From assembly GCF_003097615.1 (NCBI RefSeq), contig NZ_QCZG01000011.1:26573-90572 (forward strand): a DNA stretch of 64,000 nt, in the 5' to 3' direction. Position numbers and translations under genes: made by a program. A model generated the notes under the pieces. It did no database searches. It was not told the DNA's origin and was given only the letters and a program-made list of their open reading frames with translations. This document shows positions 36,771 to 44,893 of the stretch, piece after piece. How positions within the stretch are numbered: position 1 is the stretch's first letter; each line of letters opens with the position of its first letter. The stretch is from Pueribacillus theae. Its GTDB lineage: Bacteria > Bacillota > Bacilli > Bacillales > UBA6769.

Positions 36771-36987
36771 AAAAGGTGTTTATGTAGGATGTTCAAAAAG
36801 TCCGGTCGTTGTCCTCCTTTTTGAACATACTTATTAAACTTAAAAGGGAATCCGGTTCAAGTCCGGAACTGCCCCCGCAACTGTAAGCGTGGATGAAATG
36901 AGTAAGCCACTGTACAAATAGGCTGTGAGGCGTTTGTATGGGAAGGCTCAAAGTAAGAGGAAGCGCAAGTCAGGAGACCTACCTTTT
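36771..36987 (+). ncRNA. Cobalamin riboswitch 3 with an expanded P2 stem
   Basis: Core elements are TTAAAAGGGAA, CCGGTTCAAGTCCGG, ACTGCCCCCGCAACTGTAAG and AGTCAGGAGACCTACC. P1 closes by AAAAGG (36771-36776) with CCTTTT (36982-36987). The P2 base GTTTA/TAAAC (36778-36782 and 36835-36839) is native in form, but the stem continues into a miniature repeat (copy C) giving a long hairpin. With the terminator at 37077-37104 it should control cbiZ-cbiB-cobD-cobU-cobQ-cobS-cobC and beyond. Confidence 0.92.
36784..36830 (+). mobile_element. Minimal inverted-repeat element, copy C (47 bp), in the riboswitch P2
   Basis: The two ends of copy B are joined with almost no interior: GTAGGATGTTCAAAAAG, then TCCGG from one end, TCGTTGTCCTC and CTTTTTGAACAT from the other. 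The arms ATGTTCAAAAAG (36789-36800) and CTTTTTGAACAT (36817-36828) are perfectly complementary. TTAT occurs on both flanks (36780-36783 and 36831-36834) and may be a short target duplication. The element lies wholly within the P2 stem-loop of riboswitch 3. Confidence 0.75.
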
Positions 36988-37076
36988 TTAGCAAGTTTCA
37001 AGAAATCTTCGGGGAGGGAGATTTGAAACAGCATTCAGCAAAATGATCGATAAAATGATCTCTAATGTTGCTTTCA

Positions 37077-37104
37077 AGTCCATTCTTGTCGGGTGGGCTT
37101 TTTT
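37077..37104 (+). terminator. Riboswitch-controlled terminator 3
   Basis: AGTCCATTC (37077-37085) pairs with GGGTGGGCT (37091-37099), including G-U pairs, with a 5-base loop and a run of six T. It lies between riboswitch 3 and cbiZ and rules out a cbiZ start at the upstream TTG 37093. Confidence 0.75.
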
Positions 37105-37143
37105 GATTTGGCTTTGTTAAACAATATGAAAGAAGTGTGGGAT

Positions 37144-37863
37144 ATGTTGAAAGCCGAACAAGTAAACGAAGGATGCAGCGAAAAGAATGGGTTCACTTTT
37201 TCTGGGATGGATCTTTATGAAGATGAAAAAGTGATAAAAATCGAATTTCCTTATGCTCTGAAAACATTATCTTCTGCGGTCATTGGTTCAGGCCTTTCAT
37301 GGAAAAAAGCATTTGTGAATCGCCATGTAGACAAAGATTACAACTGTGATGATCCGATGCGTGATATGCTTCGTTTCATTAAAAATTACGGACTCAAGGC
37401 CGATGATTCAATCGCCATGCTGACAGCGGCACATCTGCAAAATCTTGGAAAATGCTATATAAAAAATGAAGAGTTTGAGCTTTTTGTTATCGTCACTGCC
37501 GGGGTGGGAAATTCGGTTGATGTTTCGCAAGCAAAGAAACATGAATGGCTCAAGCATCCGATTGGAACAATTAATTGTTGGGTTTTTATAAACGGGTATT
37601 TAGCAGAAGAAGCGTTTATTCATGCACTTATGACAGCAACAGAAGCAAAATCGAAAGCGTTTTTTGATGAAAAGGTGATGGATCCCGTGACAAAAACGAT
37701 CGCGACAGGCACTTCAACCGATAGCATGTTAATCGCTGCCACGCAACAAGGAGCAAAGCATCAATATGCGGGTACGATTACAACGATCGGAAAAGAAATT
37801 GGCGAAGCGGTATACAAATGTACAGTGGAAGCCATTCGAAAAAGCCGGCGTTCGAAGTTATGA
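37144..37863 (+). CDS. cbiZ: Adenosylcobinamide amidohydrolase CbiZ
   Basis: The product has about 239 residues. SSAVIGSGLSW and VNRHVDKDY near the start, VTAGVGNSV in the middle and GTSTDSMLIAATQQG near the end are CbiZ signatures. It cleaves the aminopropanol side chain of imported adenosylcobinamide or pseudocobalamin to adenosylcobyric acid, so non-native corrinoids can be remodelled. ATG 37144 (after GTGTGGG) is favoured over ATG 37126; neither site is strong. It overlaps cbiB by 4 bases. Confidence 0.9.
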   Translation: MLKAEQVNEGCSEKNGFTFSGMDLYEDEKVIKIEFPYALKTLSSAVIGSGLSWKKAFVNRHVDKDYNCDDPMRDMLRFIKNYGLKADDSIAMLTAAHLQNLGKCYIKNEEFELFVIVTAGVGNSVDVSQAKKHEWLKHPIGTINCWVFINGYLAEEAFIHALMTATEAKSKAFFDEKVMDPVTKTIATGTSTDSMLIAATQQGAKHQYAGTITTIGKEIGEAVYKCTVEAIRKSRRSKL

Positions 37864-38831
37864 TTTTACTATATCATCTCATTGCAATCTCAGCCGCCTA
37901 TTTCATCGATCGGATCATTGGCGATCCTGTCAGATTGCCACACCCTGTTCGAATGATCGGTTCGTTGATCGCGATATTTGAGAGAAGCTTGAATCAAGGC
38001 AAATACAAAAAGCTTAAAGGTACGATTGTGCTTCTACTTATAATCGCGATCGTTTTCAGTGTAACGCTTTTGATAACTCTAGCTGCCTACCATTTTCATT
38101 TCATTTTAGGGATAACGATAGAAGCACTACTTATCGCCACAACAATTGCAACGAAAGGGCTAGCTGATGCTGCAAAGGAAGTTTATCAGCCACTTTCTGA
38201 AAGCAACTTGCCAGAAGCCAGAACGAAACTAAGCTGGATTGTCGGGCGGGACACGGAACAACTTACTGAACCAGAAATTACGAGAGCGACGGTTGAAACC
38301 GTCGCGGAAAATACGAGCGATGGGATCACCTCCCCGTTGTTTTGGGCTTTTCTTGGAGGAGCTCCGCTTGCCATGGTCTATCGCGCTGTCAATACGTGTG
38401 ATTCGATGCTTGGCTATAAAAATGAAAAATACAATTTGTTTGGATGGGCTTCTGCCCGTTTCGATGATGTCGTCAATTACATCCCGAGTAGAGTTACAAG
38501 CATAGTAATGATTCTAGCAAATAAACCTTTCGTTCCACACACAAGAAAGGATTGTTTCAGAATTGTCTTTCGTGATGCAAGGAAGCATGCTAGCCCGAAC
38601 AGCGGTTGGGTGGAAGCTGCGGTTGCAGCGCTTCTCGGTGTCCAATTAGGCGGAGAAAATTCGTATCAAGGAATTGTTTCAAAAAGGGCAGTCATCGGTG
38701 ATTCCCATTACCCGCTTGCTCAAGATCATATTCTTCACGTGAATTCAATTATGCATCGCACTGTTATTGCGACCTTGCTGTTATTTTGGATTGGAGGCGG
38801 ATGTATTGTCATTGCCAGCACATGGTTCTAA
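37860..38831 (+). CDS. cbiB: Adenosylcobinamide-phosphate synthase CbiB
   Basis: The product has 323 residues with four to five membrane segments. AYFIDRIIGDPVRLPHPVRMIG at the start (only partly quoted: DRIIGDPVRLPHPV) and VAENTSDGITSPLFW are CbiB/CobD signatures. It joins adenosylcobyric acid with aminopropanol phosphate, the reverse direction to CbiZ. The true start is ATG 37860 within the cbiZ stop. It overlaps cobD by 26 bases. Confidence 0.92.
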   Translation: MILLYHLIAISAAYFIDRIIGDPVRLPHPVRMIGSLIAIFERSLNQGKYKKLKGTIVLLLIIAIVFSVTLLITLAAYHFHFILGITIEALLIATTIATKGLADAAKEVYQPLSESNLPEARTKLSWIVGRDTEQLTEPEITRATVETVAENTSDGITSPLFWAFLGGAPLAMVYRAVNTCDSMLGYKNEKYNLFGWASARFDDVVNYIPSRVTSIVMILANKPFVPHTRKDCFRIVFRDARKHASPNSGWVEAAVAALLGVQLGGENSYQGIVSKRAVIGDSHYPLAQDHILHVNSIMHRTVIATLLLFWIGGGCIVIASTWF

Positions 38832-39897
38832 CCCGAAACATCTTTTACAAGCGTTACAAGTTGAATCCCCTAATCATCATCTTATCGATTTCAGTGTAAA
38901 TGTGAATCCTTTTGGGATGCCGGCGTCCATTCGTGCGGTATGGAACGGACTTCTTGCATCCATTGCTGATTATCCTGACCCGGAATCGATGGCCTTAAAG
39001 ATCGAACTAGCAAAACGTGAATCAATAGGCATCGAGAATATGATGATAGGAAATGGTGCTGCAGAGTTAGTTTTTTTACTAGCAAATGCATTTCGTGGAA
39101 AAGATATTTTAATCGTTGACCCAACATTTTCAGAATATCGTTCAGCATGTGAAGCACATGGCTGCCGTGTACACTCTTATCAACTTCGTGAAGAAAATGG
39201 CTGGAGGCTAGATGTTGAAGAAATTGTTCAGAAACTTCCAGGTAAGGCTGCATTATTTATATGCAATCCAAATAATCCGACAGGTATAAGGTACGAAAAG
39301 GAGTCAGTCATTACGATGATTGAAAAAGCAGAAGAACATCATGTAATGGTGATTATTGACGAAGCTTTTTACGATTTTTGCGATGAACCCTATACACTCA
39401 TTCCTTATATTGAAAAGTTTTCAAACCTTGCCGTGCTGCGCTCCTTTACAAAAATGTTCGCAATACCCGGGATTCGTCTTGGTTGGCTTGCGGCAAGCAA
39501 AGAAATGATGACTAGATTCTCAAAATTGAAACCCCACTGGAGTGTCAATGCGGTCGCTGAACAAATAGGCATTCAATGTTTAGCAGAAGATACGTTTGTT
39601 GAACAATCAGTTATCCGCTTAAAAAATGAACGGCAGCGAGTTACAAGTGCATTAAAAGAAATGAATTTTGTTCTTTCAAATAGCAACACCAATTATTATT
39701 TGCTTCGCGAACATGAGAAACAAAATTTAGAAACGCTGCTTCGATTTTTAATTAAAGAAGGGATTACAGCGCGCCATACGGAAAACTTCATTGGTTTGGA
39801 TGGAAATTATTTAAGATTTGCTGTTCGTAAACATGAAGAAAACAACGTCTTATTAGAGGCACTGGAAAGCTGGCGGAATCAATGCTCATCTTCATAA
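38806..39897 (+). CDS. cobD: L-threonine-O-3-phosphate decarboxylase CobD
   Basis: The product has about 363 residues of the PLP class I/II aminotransferase fold: LPAHGSNP at the start, DFSVNVNPFG, CNPNNPTG, IIDEAFYDF, and the PLP Lys in RSFTKMFAIPGIRLGW. It makes (R)-1-aminopropan-2-ol phosphate for CbiB. TTG 38806, 5 bases after GGAGGCGG, gives the family-typical MSLPAHGSNP; TTG 38812 is possible. It overlaps both neighbours. Confidence 0.9.
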   Translation: MSLPAHGSNPKHLLQALQVESPNHHLIDFSVNVNPFGMPASIRAVWNGLLASIADYPDPESMALKIELAKRESIGIENMMIGNGAAELVFLLANAFRGKDILIVDPTFSEYRSACEAHGCRVHSYQLREENGWRLDVEEIVQKLPGKAALFICNPNNPTGIRYEKESVITMIEKAEEHHVMVIIDEAFYDFCDEPYTLIPYIEKFSNLAVLRSFTKMFAIPGIRLGWLAASKEMMTRFSKLKPHWSVNAVAEQIGIQCLAEDTFVEQSVIRLKNERQRVTSALKEMNFVLSNSNTNYYLLREHEKQNLETLLRFLIKEGITARHTENFIGLDGNYLRFAVRKHEENNVLLEALESWRNQCSSS

Positions 39898-40436
39898 CAG
39901 GCGGTGTGAGAAGTGGGAAAAGTACATTTGCTGAAAAGCTGGCGATAGAAAAAGCGAAAAACAGCCCGCTTCATTATATAGCGACGAGTAAACGAAATGA
40001 TATTGAGATGGAAGAACGCATTATGCGCCATAAACAAAGGCGTATTGAAAGCGGTGTCCATTGGCAGACATGGGAAATGGAGAAAGGGTTAGCCAACTTA
40101 CATACAGAAATCGAAAATAATCGTGTCGTTTTACTAGATTGTCTTACAACGCTTCTGAATAACGAACTTTTCGGATTAACAGAAGAGGGGGAGTTTCACT
40201 TTCTAGGTGAAAAAGAAAGGAAGAGGCTGTTTGATTCTTTGATTGGTGCGCTACATACTCTTCAGTTGGATCGGGTGTTAATTGTTGTTTCGAATGAGCT
40301 TTTTTATGATGTGCCTGTAAAGGATGAAACCACATTCATTTACACTGCAATGCTCGGTATGCTGCATCAAAAAATTGTCCAATTGGCGGATGAAGCCTAT
40401 GTTTGTGAGAATGGAATCCCAATACAAATGAAGTGA
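39882..40436 (+). CDS. cobU: Adenosylcobinamide kinase/guanylyltransferase CobU
   Basis: The product has 184 residues. The P-loop TGGVRSGKSTFAE, then IATSKRND and RIMRHKQRR (with the His that carries GMP in CobU), and LLDCLTTLLNNELF are present. The usual late motif NEVGxGIVP is degraded to NELFYDVPV. It phosphorylates and activates adenosylcobinamide. A second, CobU-like protein with the late motif intact is encoded at 42640, so the two may divide the work. It starts inside cobD. Confidence 0.88.
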   Translation: MLIFITGGVRSGKSTFAEKLAIEKAKNSPLHYIATSKRNDIEMEERIMRHKQRRIESGVHWQTWEMEKGLANLHTEIENNRVVLLDCLTTLLNNELFGLTEEGEFHFLGEKERKRLFDSLIGALHTLQLDRVLIVVSNELFYDVPVKDETTFIYTAMLGMLHQKIVQLADEAYVCENGIPIQMK

Positions 40437-40448
40437 GAGGAAAATTAC

Positions 40449-41297
40449 ATGAAGGGAATTATGCTGCAAGGTACGTCATCAGACGTTGGAAAAAGCGTGC
40501 TATCCACAGCGATATGCCGTATTTTAGCAAATAAAGGGTATGCCGTTGCTCCGTTTAAATCACAAAACATGTCAAACAAAACAAGTGTTACGGTAGATGG
40601 GAAGGAAATTGCACGCTCTCAATTTTTACAAGCAGAAGCTGCAAAAGTCGTGGCGTCTGCCTATATGAACCCGATTGTCTTAAAGCCAAAGAGCGACCGC
40701 ATTTCGGACGTTATCCTCCTCGGTGAAAAGGTGCAAACGTATTCGGGATCGGAATACCGCGAAAAATTTTATGAGCGAGGAATCGCAGCAATTAAGGAGT
40801 CGTTGGCGAATCTCGAAAAAGAATTTGACCTTGTTGTCATTGAAGGTGCCGGCAGTCCGGTTGAAATGAACTTAAATGACCGCGAACTTGTCAACATGAA
40901 GGTGGCGGAAATCGCCGATGTCCCGGTCATTCTTATTGCAGATATTGAACGGGGCGGCGTTTTCGCCAGTTTAGTAGGAACGATGGAGCTATTCACAAAA
41001 GAACAGCTAGCGCGTGTAAAGGGCATTATTATTAATAAGTTCCGCGGAGAAATTGACCTTTTTTACAATGGAAAAATCTGGCTGGAGAAGAAGCTGAATT
41101 TACCGATTTTAGGTGTTGTACCGACTTTTGAACAGATAAATATTGAAGCGGAGGACTCATTGTCTCAGTCACCCCACGAGCAGATGAACTCGTTTGAACA
41201 GCGTGAACTCGCTTATGAACAATTTGCCGCCCATGTTGCTCGCCACCTCGATATCGAGCAAATTATCCGCACGATGAATGAGTGGGGGAAACAATAG
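40449..41297 (+). CDS. cobQ: Cobyric acid synthase CobQ lacking its GATase domain
   Basis: The product has 282 residues against about 490-510 for the family. The ATP-binding half is intact to about residue 235 ([48 protein letters not shown]). After EDSLSQ and a short linker the sequence resumes with [16 protein letters not shown], which corresponds to the extreme C-terminus of full-length CobQ. About 220 residues, the whole glutaminase domain with its Cys and His, are missing in frame. The protein could use free ammonia or be inactive. GAGAGG precedes ATG 40449. Confidence 0.9.
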   Translation: MKGIMLQGTSSDVGKSVLSTAICRILANKGYAVAPFKSQNMSNKTSVTVDGKEIARSQFLQAEAAKVVASAYMNPIVLKPKSDRISDVILLGEKVQTYSGSEYREKFYERGIAAIKESLANLEKEFDLVVIEGAGSPVEMNLNDRELVNMKVAEIADVPVILIADIERGGVFASLVGTMELFTKEQLARVKGIIINKFRGEIDLFYNGKIWLEKKLNLPILGVVPTFEQINIEAEDSLSQSPHEQMNSFEQRELAYEQFAAHVARHLDIEQIIRTMNEWGKQ

Positions 41298-42110
41298 GTG
41301 GCGCGATTCGTAAAGGAGAGCATCGATGGAATTTTTATAGCGCTGCAGTTTTTCACTGTCATTCCTTTAAGAAAAGAATATTCATTAGATAAACCTCGCT
41401 TAAAGAAAGCGATACAGTGGTATCCATTGATCGGAATGCTGCTCGGTTTGATTGTCGTATCCATTGTTTTTGGCTTGCGTACAGTTCCTCAGCTATCTGA
41501 TCCAGTCATTTCACTCCTCGTCTTAACCGTTTCGGTTGGTATGACTGGCGGGCTGCATCTTGACGGATGGATGGATGCAAGTGATGCTTTTTTCTCTTAC
41601 CGCGACAAACAGAAGCGGCTTGAAATTATGGACGACCCGCGAACGGGATCATTTGCCGTTCTTTCGGTTTTATTTTTACTCGGGTGGCGATATATCTTTA
41701 TTTTAGAAACATTGAAAATGGCTGCCTTTTTTACTTTTATTTTAATAGTGTTCCTTTTTTATTTCTCACGGCTTGCGATGTGTTATGTGTTTTTATTTGG
41801 GAAACTAGCAAAACCAGAGGGAATTGCTGCTTTTTTTAAAAAAGGGCTGGAAAGAAAAGATTTTCGTTTTCATCTCGTAAGCTTGGCGCTCCTTCTTCTC
41901 ATCACCATTTTTATTGATGCAACTGTATTCTATTATGCAAGTGTTCTATTCATTGCAACGATATTATTTTCAGTTTGGAGCAAAGTTTTTATCGAAAAAC
42001 AATTTGGCGGCATTTCAGGCGATACGCTTGGCGCGGCAATAGAAGGGGGAGAAACGTATTTATGGTTCGTGTTGTGGCTGTTACACTTATTCGCCACGGG
42101 GCTACAGTAA
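41298..42110 (+). CDS. cobS: Adenosylcobinamide-GDP ribazoletransferase CobS
   Basis: The product has 270 residues with six to seven membrane segments. FIALQFFTVIPL, GGLHLDGWMDASDAFFS and MDDPRTGSFAVL are CobS signatures, the Asp-rich motif being catalytic. It joins alpha-ribazole (phosphate) to adenosylcobinamide-GDP. GTG 41298 immediately follows the cobQ stop, and the end overlaps cobC by 49 bases. Confidence 0.92.
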   Translation: MARFVKESIDGIFIALQFFTVIPLRKEYSLDKPRLKKAIQWYPLIGMLLGLIVVSIVFGLRTVPQLSDPVISLLVLTVSVGMTGGLHLDGWMDASDAFFSYRDKQKRLEIMDDPRTGSFAVLSVLFLLGWRYIFILETLKMAAFFTFILIVFLFYFSRLAMCYVFLFGKLAKPEGIAAFFKKGLERKDFRFHLVSLALLLLITIFIDATVFYYASVLFIATILFSVWSKVFIEKQFGGISGDTLGAAIEGGETYLWFVLWLLHLFATGLQ

Positions 42111-42688
42111 ATAATCGTGAAAAACGATACCAAGGATGGATGGATCCCTCTCTCCTTCCTGAAGAAAAGGAAAGATTGGCTTCATTAAGAACGAGCTTTT
42201 CCATCCCGGATCTGGTTATCTCAAGTGATCTTAAACGTTGCACAGAAACCGCAACGACGTTGTTCCCTTATGAACGAATCATCCAAGATGGCAGACTGCG
42301 TGAAATGAATTTCGGTGACTTTGAAGGCAAATCGTATGACCAGTTGAAAAATAAGCAAGTGTATCGGAGTTGGGTAGATAACGCTTTTCAAACCGCACCA
42401 CCGAATGGTGAGTCATTTCAATCGTTTGTTATGCGAATGCAAGAAGGTTGGCAAAACGCAATACAACACTTTAAAGATGAAAATATCAATGACCTCGCCA
42501 TCATAACCCATGCGGGTGTAATTCGCTTTTTCCTGGAGAAGTATTCTCCAATTAAGAAATCCTATTGGGAATGGGCGATAGAACCGGGCTGTGGGTACCG
42601 ATTAACCGCAGAAATTGAACAGCTTAGGAGGGGAGACCGTTGCATTTCGTGTTCGGGGGTGCCTTCAATGGAAAATCCAACTGGATAA
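42062..42688 (+). CDS. cobC: Alpha-ribazole phosphatase CobC (histidine phosphatase family)
   Basis: The product has 208 residues. The phospho-His motif LIRHGATVNN, DLKRCTETA, LREMNFGDFEG and ITHAGVIR are those of CobC/phosphoglycerate-mutase-like phosphatases. It dephosphorylates alpha-ribazole-5'-phosphate or the CobS product. ATG 42062 follows AGAAGGGGGA; the longer frame upstream is inside cobS. The last 16 residues overlap the next gene in another frame. Confidence 0.88.
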   Translation: MVRVVAVTLIRHGATVNNREKRYQGWMDPSLLPEEKERLASLRTSFSIPDLVISSDLKRCTETATTLFPYERIIQDGRLREMNFGDFEGKSYDQLKNKQVYRSWVDNAFQTAPPNGESFQSFVMRMQEGWQNAIQHFKDENINDLAIITHAGVIRFFLEKYSPIKKSYWEWAIEPGCGYRLTAEIEQLRRGDRCISCSGVPSMENPTG

Positions 42689-43086
42689 AAAAGCATTACA
42701 ATAAGGAATTAGAAAATGCGGGATGGCTGTCCGCCTACGATAGTGATTTTAAACGAGAAGAATTTGAAAATGTTGACACGTTCAAGAATGTTACGATTCT
42801 GCAAGGCGTCGAAAATTATATAAAGATGTGCATTCAACCTTTTAGTGAGAGTGATGAAATAAGGAAAAAGTTCAATGAACAATGCGATATATGGCTTGAA
42901 TGGGAAGAAAGAAGCGCGATCCGGCAACTTATCATCATTGGAAATGATCTTTCAAAAGGAATTGTTCCGATTGAGAAGGAAGACCGTATATGGCGGGACT
43001 TAACAGGCTGGTGCTACCAAGACCTTACAACGAGATCAGATCGGGTTGATCTCATCTGGTATGGTATTTCCAAACGGTTAAAATGA
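42640..43086 (+). CDS. CobU-like nucleotide-binding protein
   Basis: The product has 148 residues starting at TTG 42640 behind AGGAGGGG. A P-loop GGAFNGKSN and a late block GNDLSKGIVPIEKEDRIWRD followed by DLTTRSDRVDLIWYGI match the CobU fold, whose C-terminal motif is normally NEVGxGIVPxxxxxRxFRD. The His-containing guanylylation segment of CobU is absent. It overlaps cobC and is in the cobalamin operon. It is likely a diverged CobU partner that supplies what the first CobU lacks; the exact activity is not known. Confidence 0.7.
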   Translation: MHFVFGGAFNGKSNWIKKHYNKELENAGWLSAYDSDFKREEFENVDTFKNVTILQGVENYIKMCIQPFSESDEIRKKFNEQCDIWLEWEERSAIRQLIIIGNDLSKGIVPIEKEDRIWRDLTGWCYQDLTTRSDRVDLIWYGISKRLK

Positions 43087-43165
43087 GCAACGGATTCGTC
43101 AATCCGAATGCTATAATGAAAGCAATTCAAACAATTAAAAAGGTTAAATAATCGGAGGTGCAAGC

Positions 43166-43762
43166 ATGAAAATTTATACGAGATCAGGTGACAAAGGAAG
43201 AACAAGTCTGATTGGCGGCAGGGTGGAAAAAGATAACATCCGTGTGCAAGCATATGGAACCGTGGATGAAGCAAACTGTTTTGTCGGGCAGGCAATGGCA
43301 GAACTTGAGCAAGAAACATTTCAAGACATCATTGACGAGCTTGAAAAAATTCAACATGAATTATTCGATTGCGGTGGTGATCTAGCGAACGTAACGGGTA
43401 ATGGCGAATATAAACTAAAACAGGAAATGATTGATTTTCTTGAAGAACGAATTGATGCATATATTGAAGAAACGCCTAAATTGGAGCGATTTATTTTACC
43501 CGGCGGCACAAAAGCAGCGGCGGCTCTGCACATCGCAAGAACGGTGACAAGACGTGCGGAACGCGATGTTGTCACGCTTTCGCGAATTGAAGAAAATATT
43601 CCACCGCTTGCACAGAAATATCTTAACCGTTTATCTGATTACTTTTTCGCAGCGGCGAGAGTCGTCAATTTCCGTTCAGGCAGAAAAGATGTGGAGTATG
43701 AAAGAAGCGCCATCGTTTTTAAGGAAGCAAAAGGAAAGAAAAAAGAGAAGGACGGAGAGTAG
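43166..43762 (+). CDS. pduO: PduO-type ATP:cob(I)alamin adenosyltransferase
   Basis: The product has 198 residues. KIYTRSGDKGRTSLIGG, VDEANCFVG and the helical TVTRRAERDVV and LNRLSDYFFAAARV motifs identify the trimeric PduO/MMAB family (B. subtilis YvqK). It makes adenosylcobalamin. It is a second adenosyltransferase in addition to BtuR. AATCGGAGG precedes ATG 43166. The C-terminus is a Lys-rich tail. Confidence 0.93.
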   Translation: MKIYTRSGDKGRTSLIGGRVEKDNIRVQAYGTVDEANCFVGQAMAELEQETFQDIIDELEKIQHELFDCGGDLANVTGNGEYKLKQEMIDFLEERIDAYIEETPKLERFILPGGTKAAAALHIARTVTRRAERDVVTLSRIEENIPPLAQKYLNRLSDYFFAAARVVNFRSGRKDVEYERSAIVFKEAKGKKKEKDGE

Positions 43763-43768
43763 AAAAAT

Positions 43769-44815
43769 ATGAAACAGTTGGTTGAAATCCCTTTATTGGC
43801 TAAAGATATTGGAAGAGAAGTATCAGCATACTTAAATACGCTTACAAAACCGATCGGAAGTTTAGGGCGTTTGGAAACGTTGGCCGTGGAGCTTGCAGAA
43901 ATGACAGGAAGCCGCTTCCCTGTTGTGGCCCCCCCGGGCGTTCTCGTTTTTGCGGCTGATCATGGTGTGACAGAAGAAGGGGTGTCAGCCTATCCGAAAG
44001 AAGTAACCGCACAAATGGTTTTAAATTTTCTTTCTGGCGGGGCTGCAATGAACGTTTTCAGCAGACAAATTGGCGCGCTCTTCGAAATCGTTGATGTGGG
44101 TGTTGCCGAGGCTGTTGATGGGGAAGGTTTAATCGCCCGCAATGTAAGAGCAGGGACAAGAAACTTCTGCCAAGAAGATGCAATGGCAGAAGAAGAGGTG
44201 ATTCAAGCCCTAAATGTAGGGAAAGAAGAAGCAGCAAAAATGATTGAAAATGGTGCAAAATGTTTGATCGTAGGTGAAATGGGCATCGGTAATACAACGT
44301 CAGCCAGTGCGCTGCTCTCTGTGATAACTGGAAAAAATGTAAAAGAGTTGATAGGGCCTGGAACGGGTTTGAATTCCGATCAAATGACAAAGAAGCAAAG
44401 CGTCATCGAACGAGCAATTGAAGCGCGAAAGCCTGATCAGAATGACCCGCTTGATTTGCTTAAAAAGCTTGGCGGTCTCGAAATCGCTGCGATGGCCGGT
44501 GCCATGCTTGAAGCAGCGCGAAATCGAATTCCGATCATTGTTGACGGCTTTATTTGTACGGTTGCGGCGCTGATTGCGAATCAATTTGATAACCGTGCAT
44601 CCGATTATATGATCGCCGGTCACCATTCAACAGAGCCAGGCCATAAAACCGCTCTTGAGGAATTAGGCAAACAACCATTGCTAGATTTGGAAATGAGGCT
44701 TGGGGAAGGGACTGGGGCTGCACTCGCTTTTCCAATTGTGGAAGCTGCAACAAACATGTTGTGCGAGATGGCAACATTTTCGGAAGCTGGAGTTTCCGGG
44801 AAATCGGAGCGTTAA
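43769..44815 (+). CDS. cobT: Nicotinate-nucleotide:dimethylbenzimidazole phosphoribosyltransferase CobT
   Basis: The product has 348 residues. LTKPIGSLGRLETLA, VFAADHGVTEEGVSAYP, GEMGIGNTTSASAL and the late HHSTEPGH motif are CobT signatures, including the C-terminal catalytic Glu region (EGTGAAL). It activates the lower ligand to alpha-ribazole phosphate. No BluB is seen in the window, so DMB may be imported or made elsewhere. It is the last cob gene of the third unit. Confidence 0.93.
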   Translation: MKQLVEIPLLAKDIGREVSAYLNTLTKPIGSLGRLETLAVELAEMTGSRFPVVAPPGVLVFAADHGVTEEGVSAYPKEVTAQMVLNFLSGGAAMNVFSRQIGALFEIVDVGVAEAVDGEGLIARNVRAGTRNFCQEDAMAEEEVIQALNVGKEEAAKMIENGAKCLIVGEMGIGNTTSASALLSVITGKNVKELIGPGTGLNSDQMTKKQSVIERAIEARKPDQNDPLDLLKKLGGLEIAAMAGAMLEAARNRIPIIVDGFICTVAALIANQFDNRASDYMIAGHHSTEPGHKTALEELGKQPLLDLEMRLGEGTGAALAFPIVEAATNMLCEMATFSEAGVSGKSER

Positions 44816-44893
44816 AATTCTCAAAAATGAAATAACCAAACACCCACTTTTTGCATATAGTACTCCAGTATGTGAAGAGGGGGCTTTTAGTAA

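Noticed and set aside
37093..37143. TTG 37093 as cbiZ start
   Set aside because: It lies in the terminator hairpin of riboswitch 3, so the sequence is regulatory and not coding.
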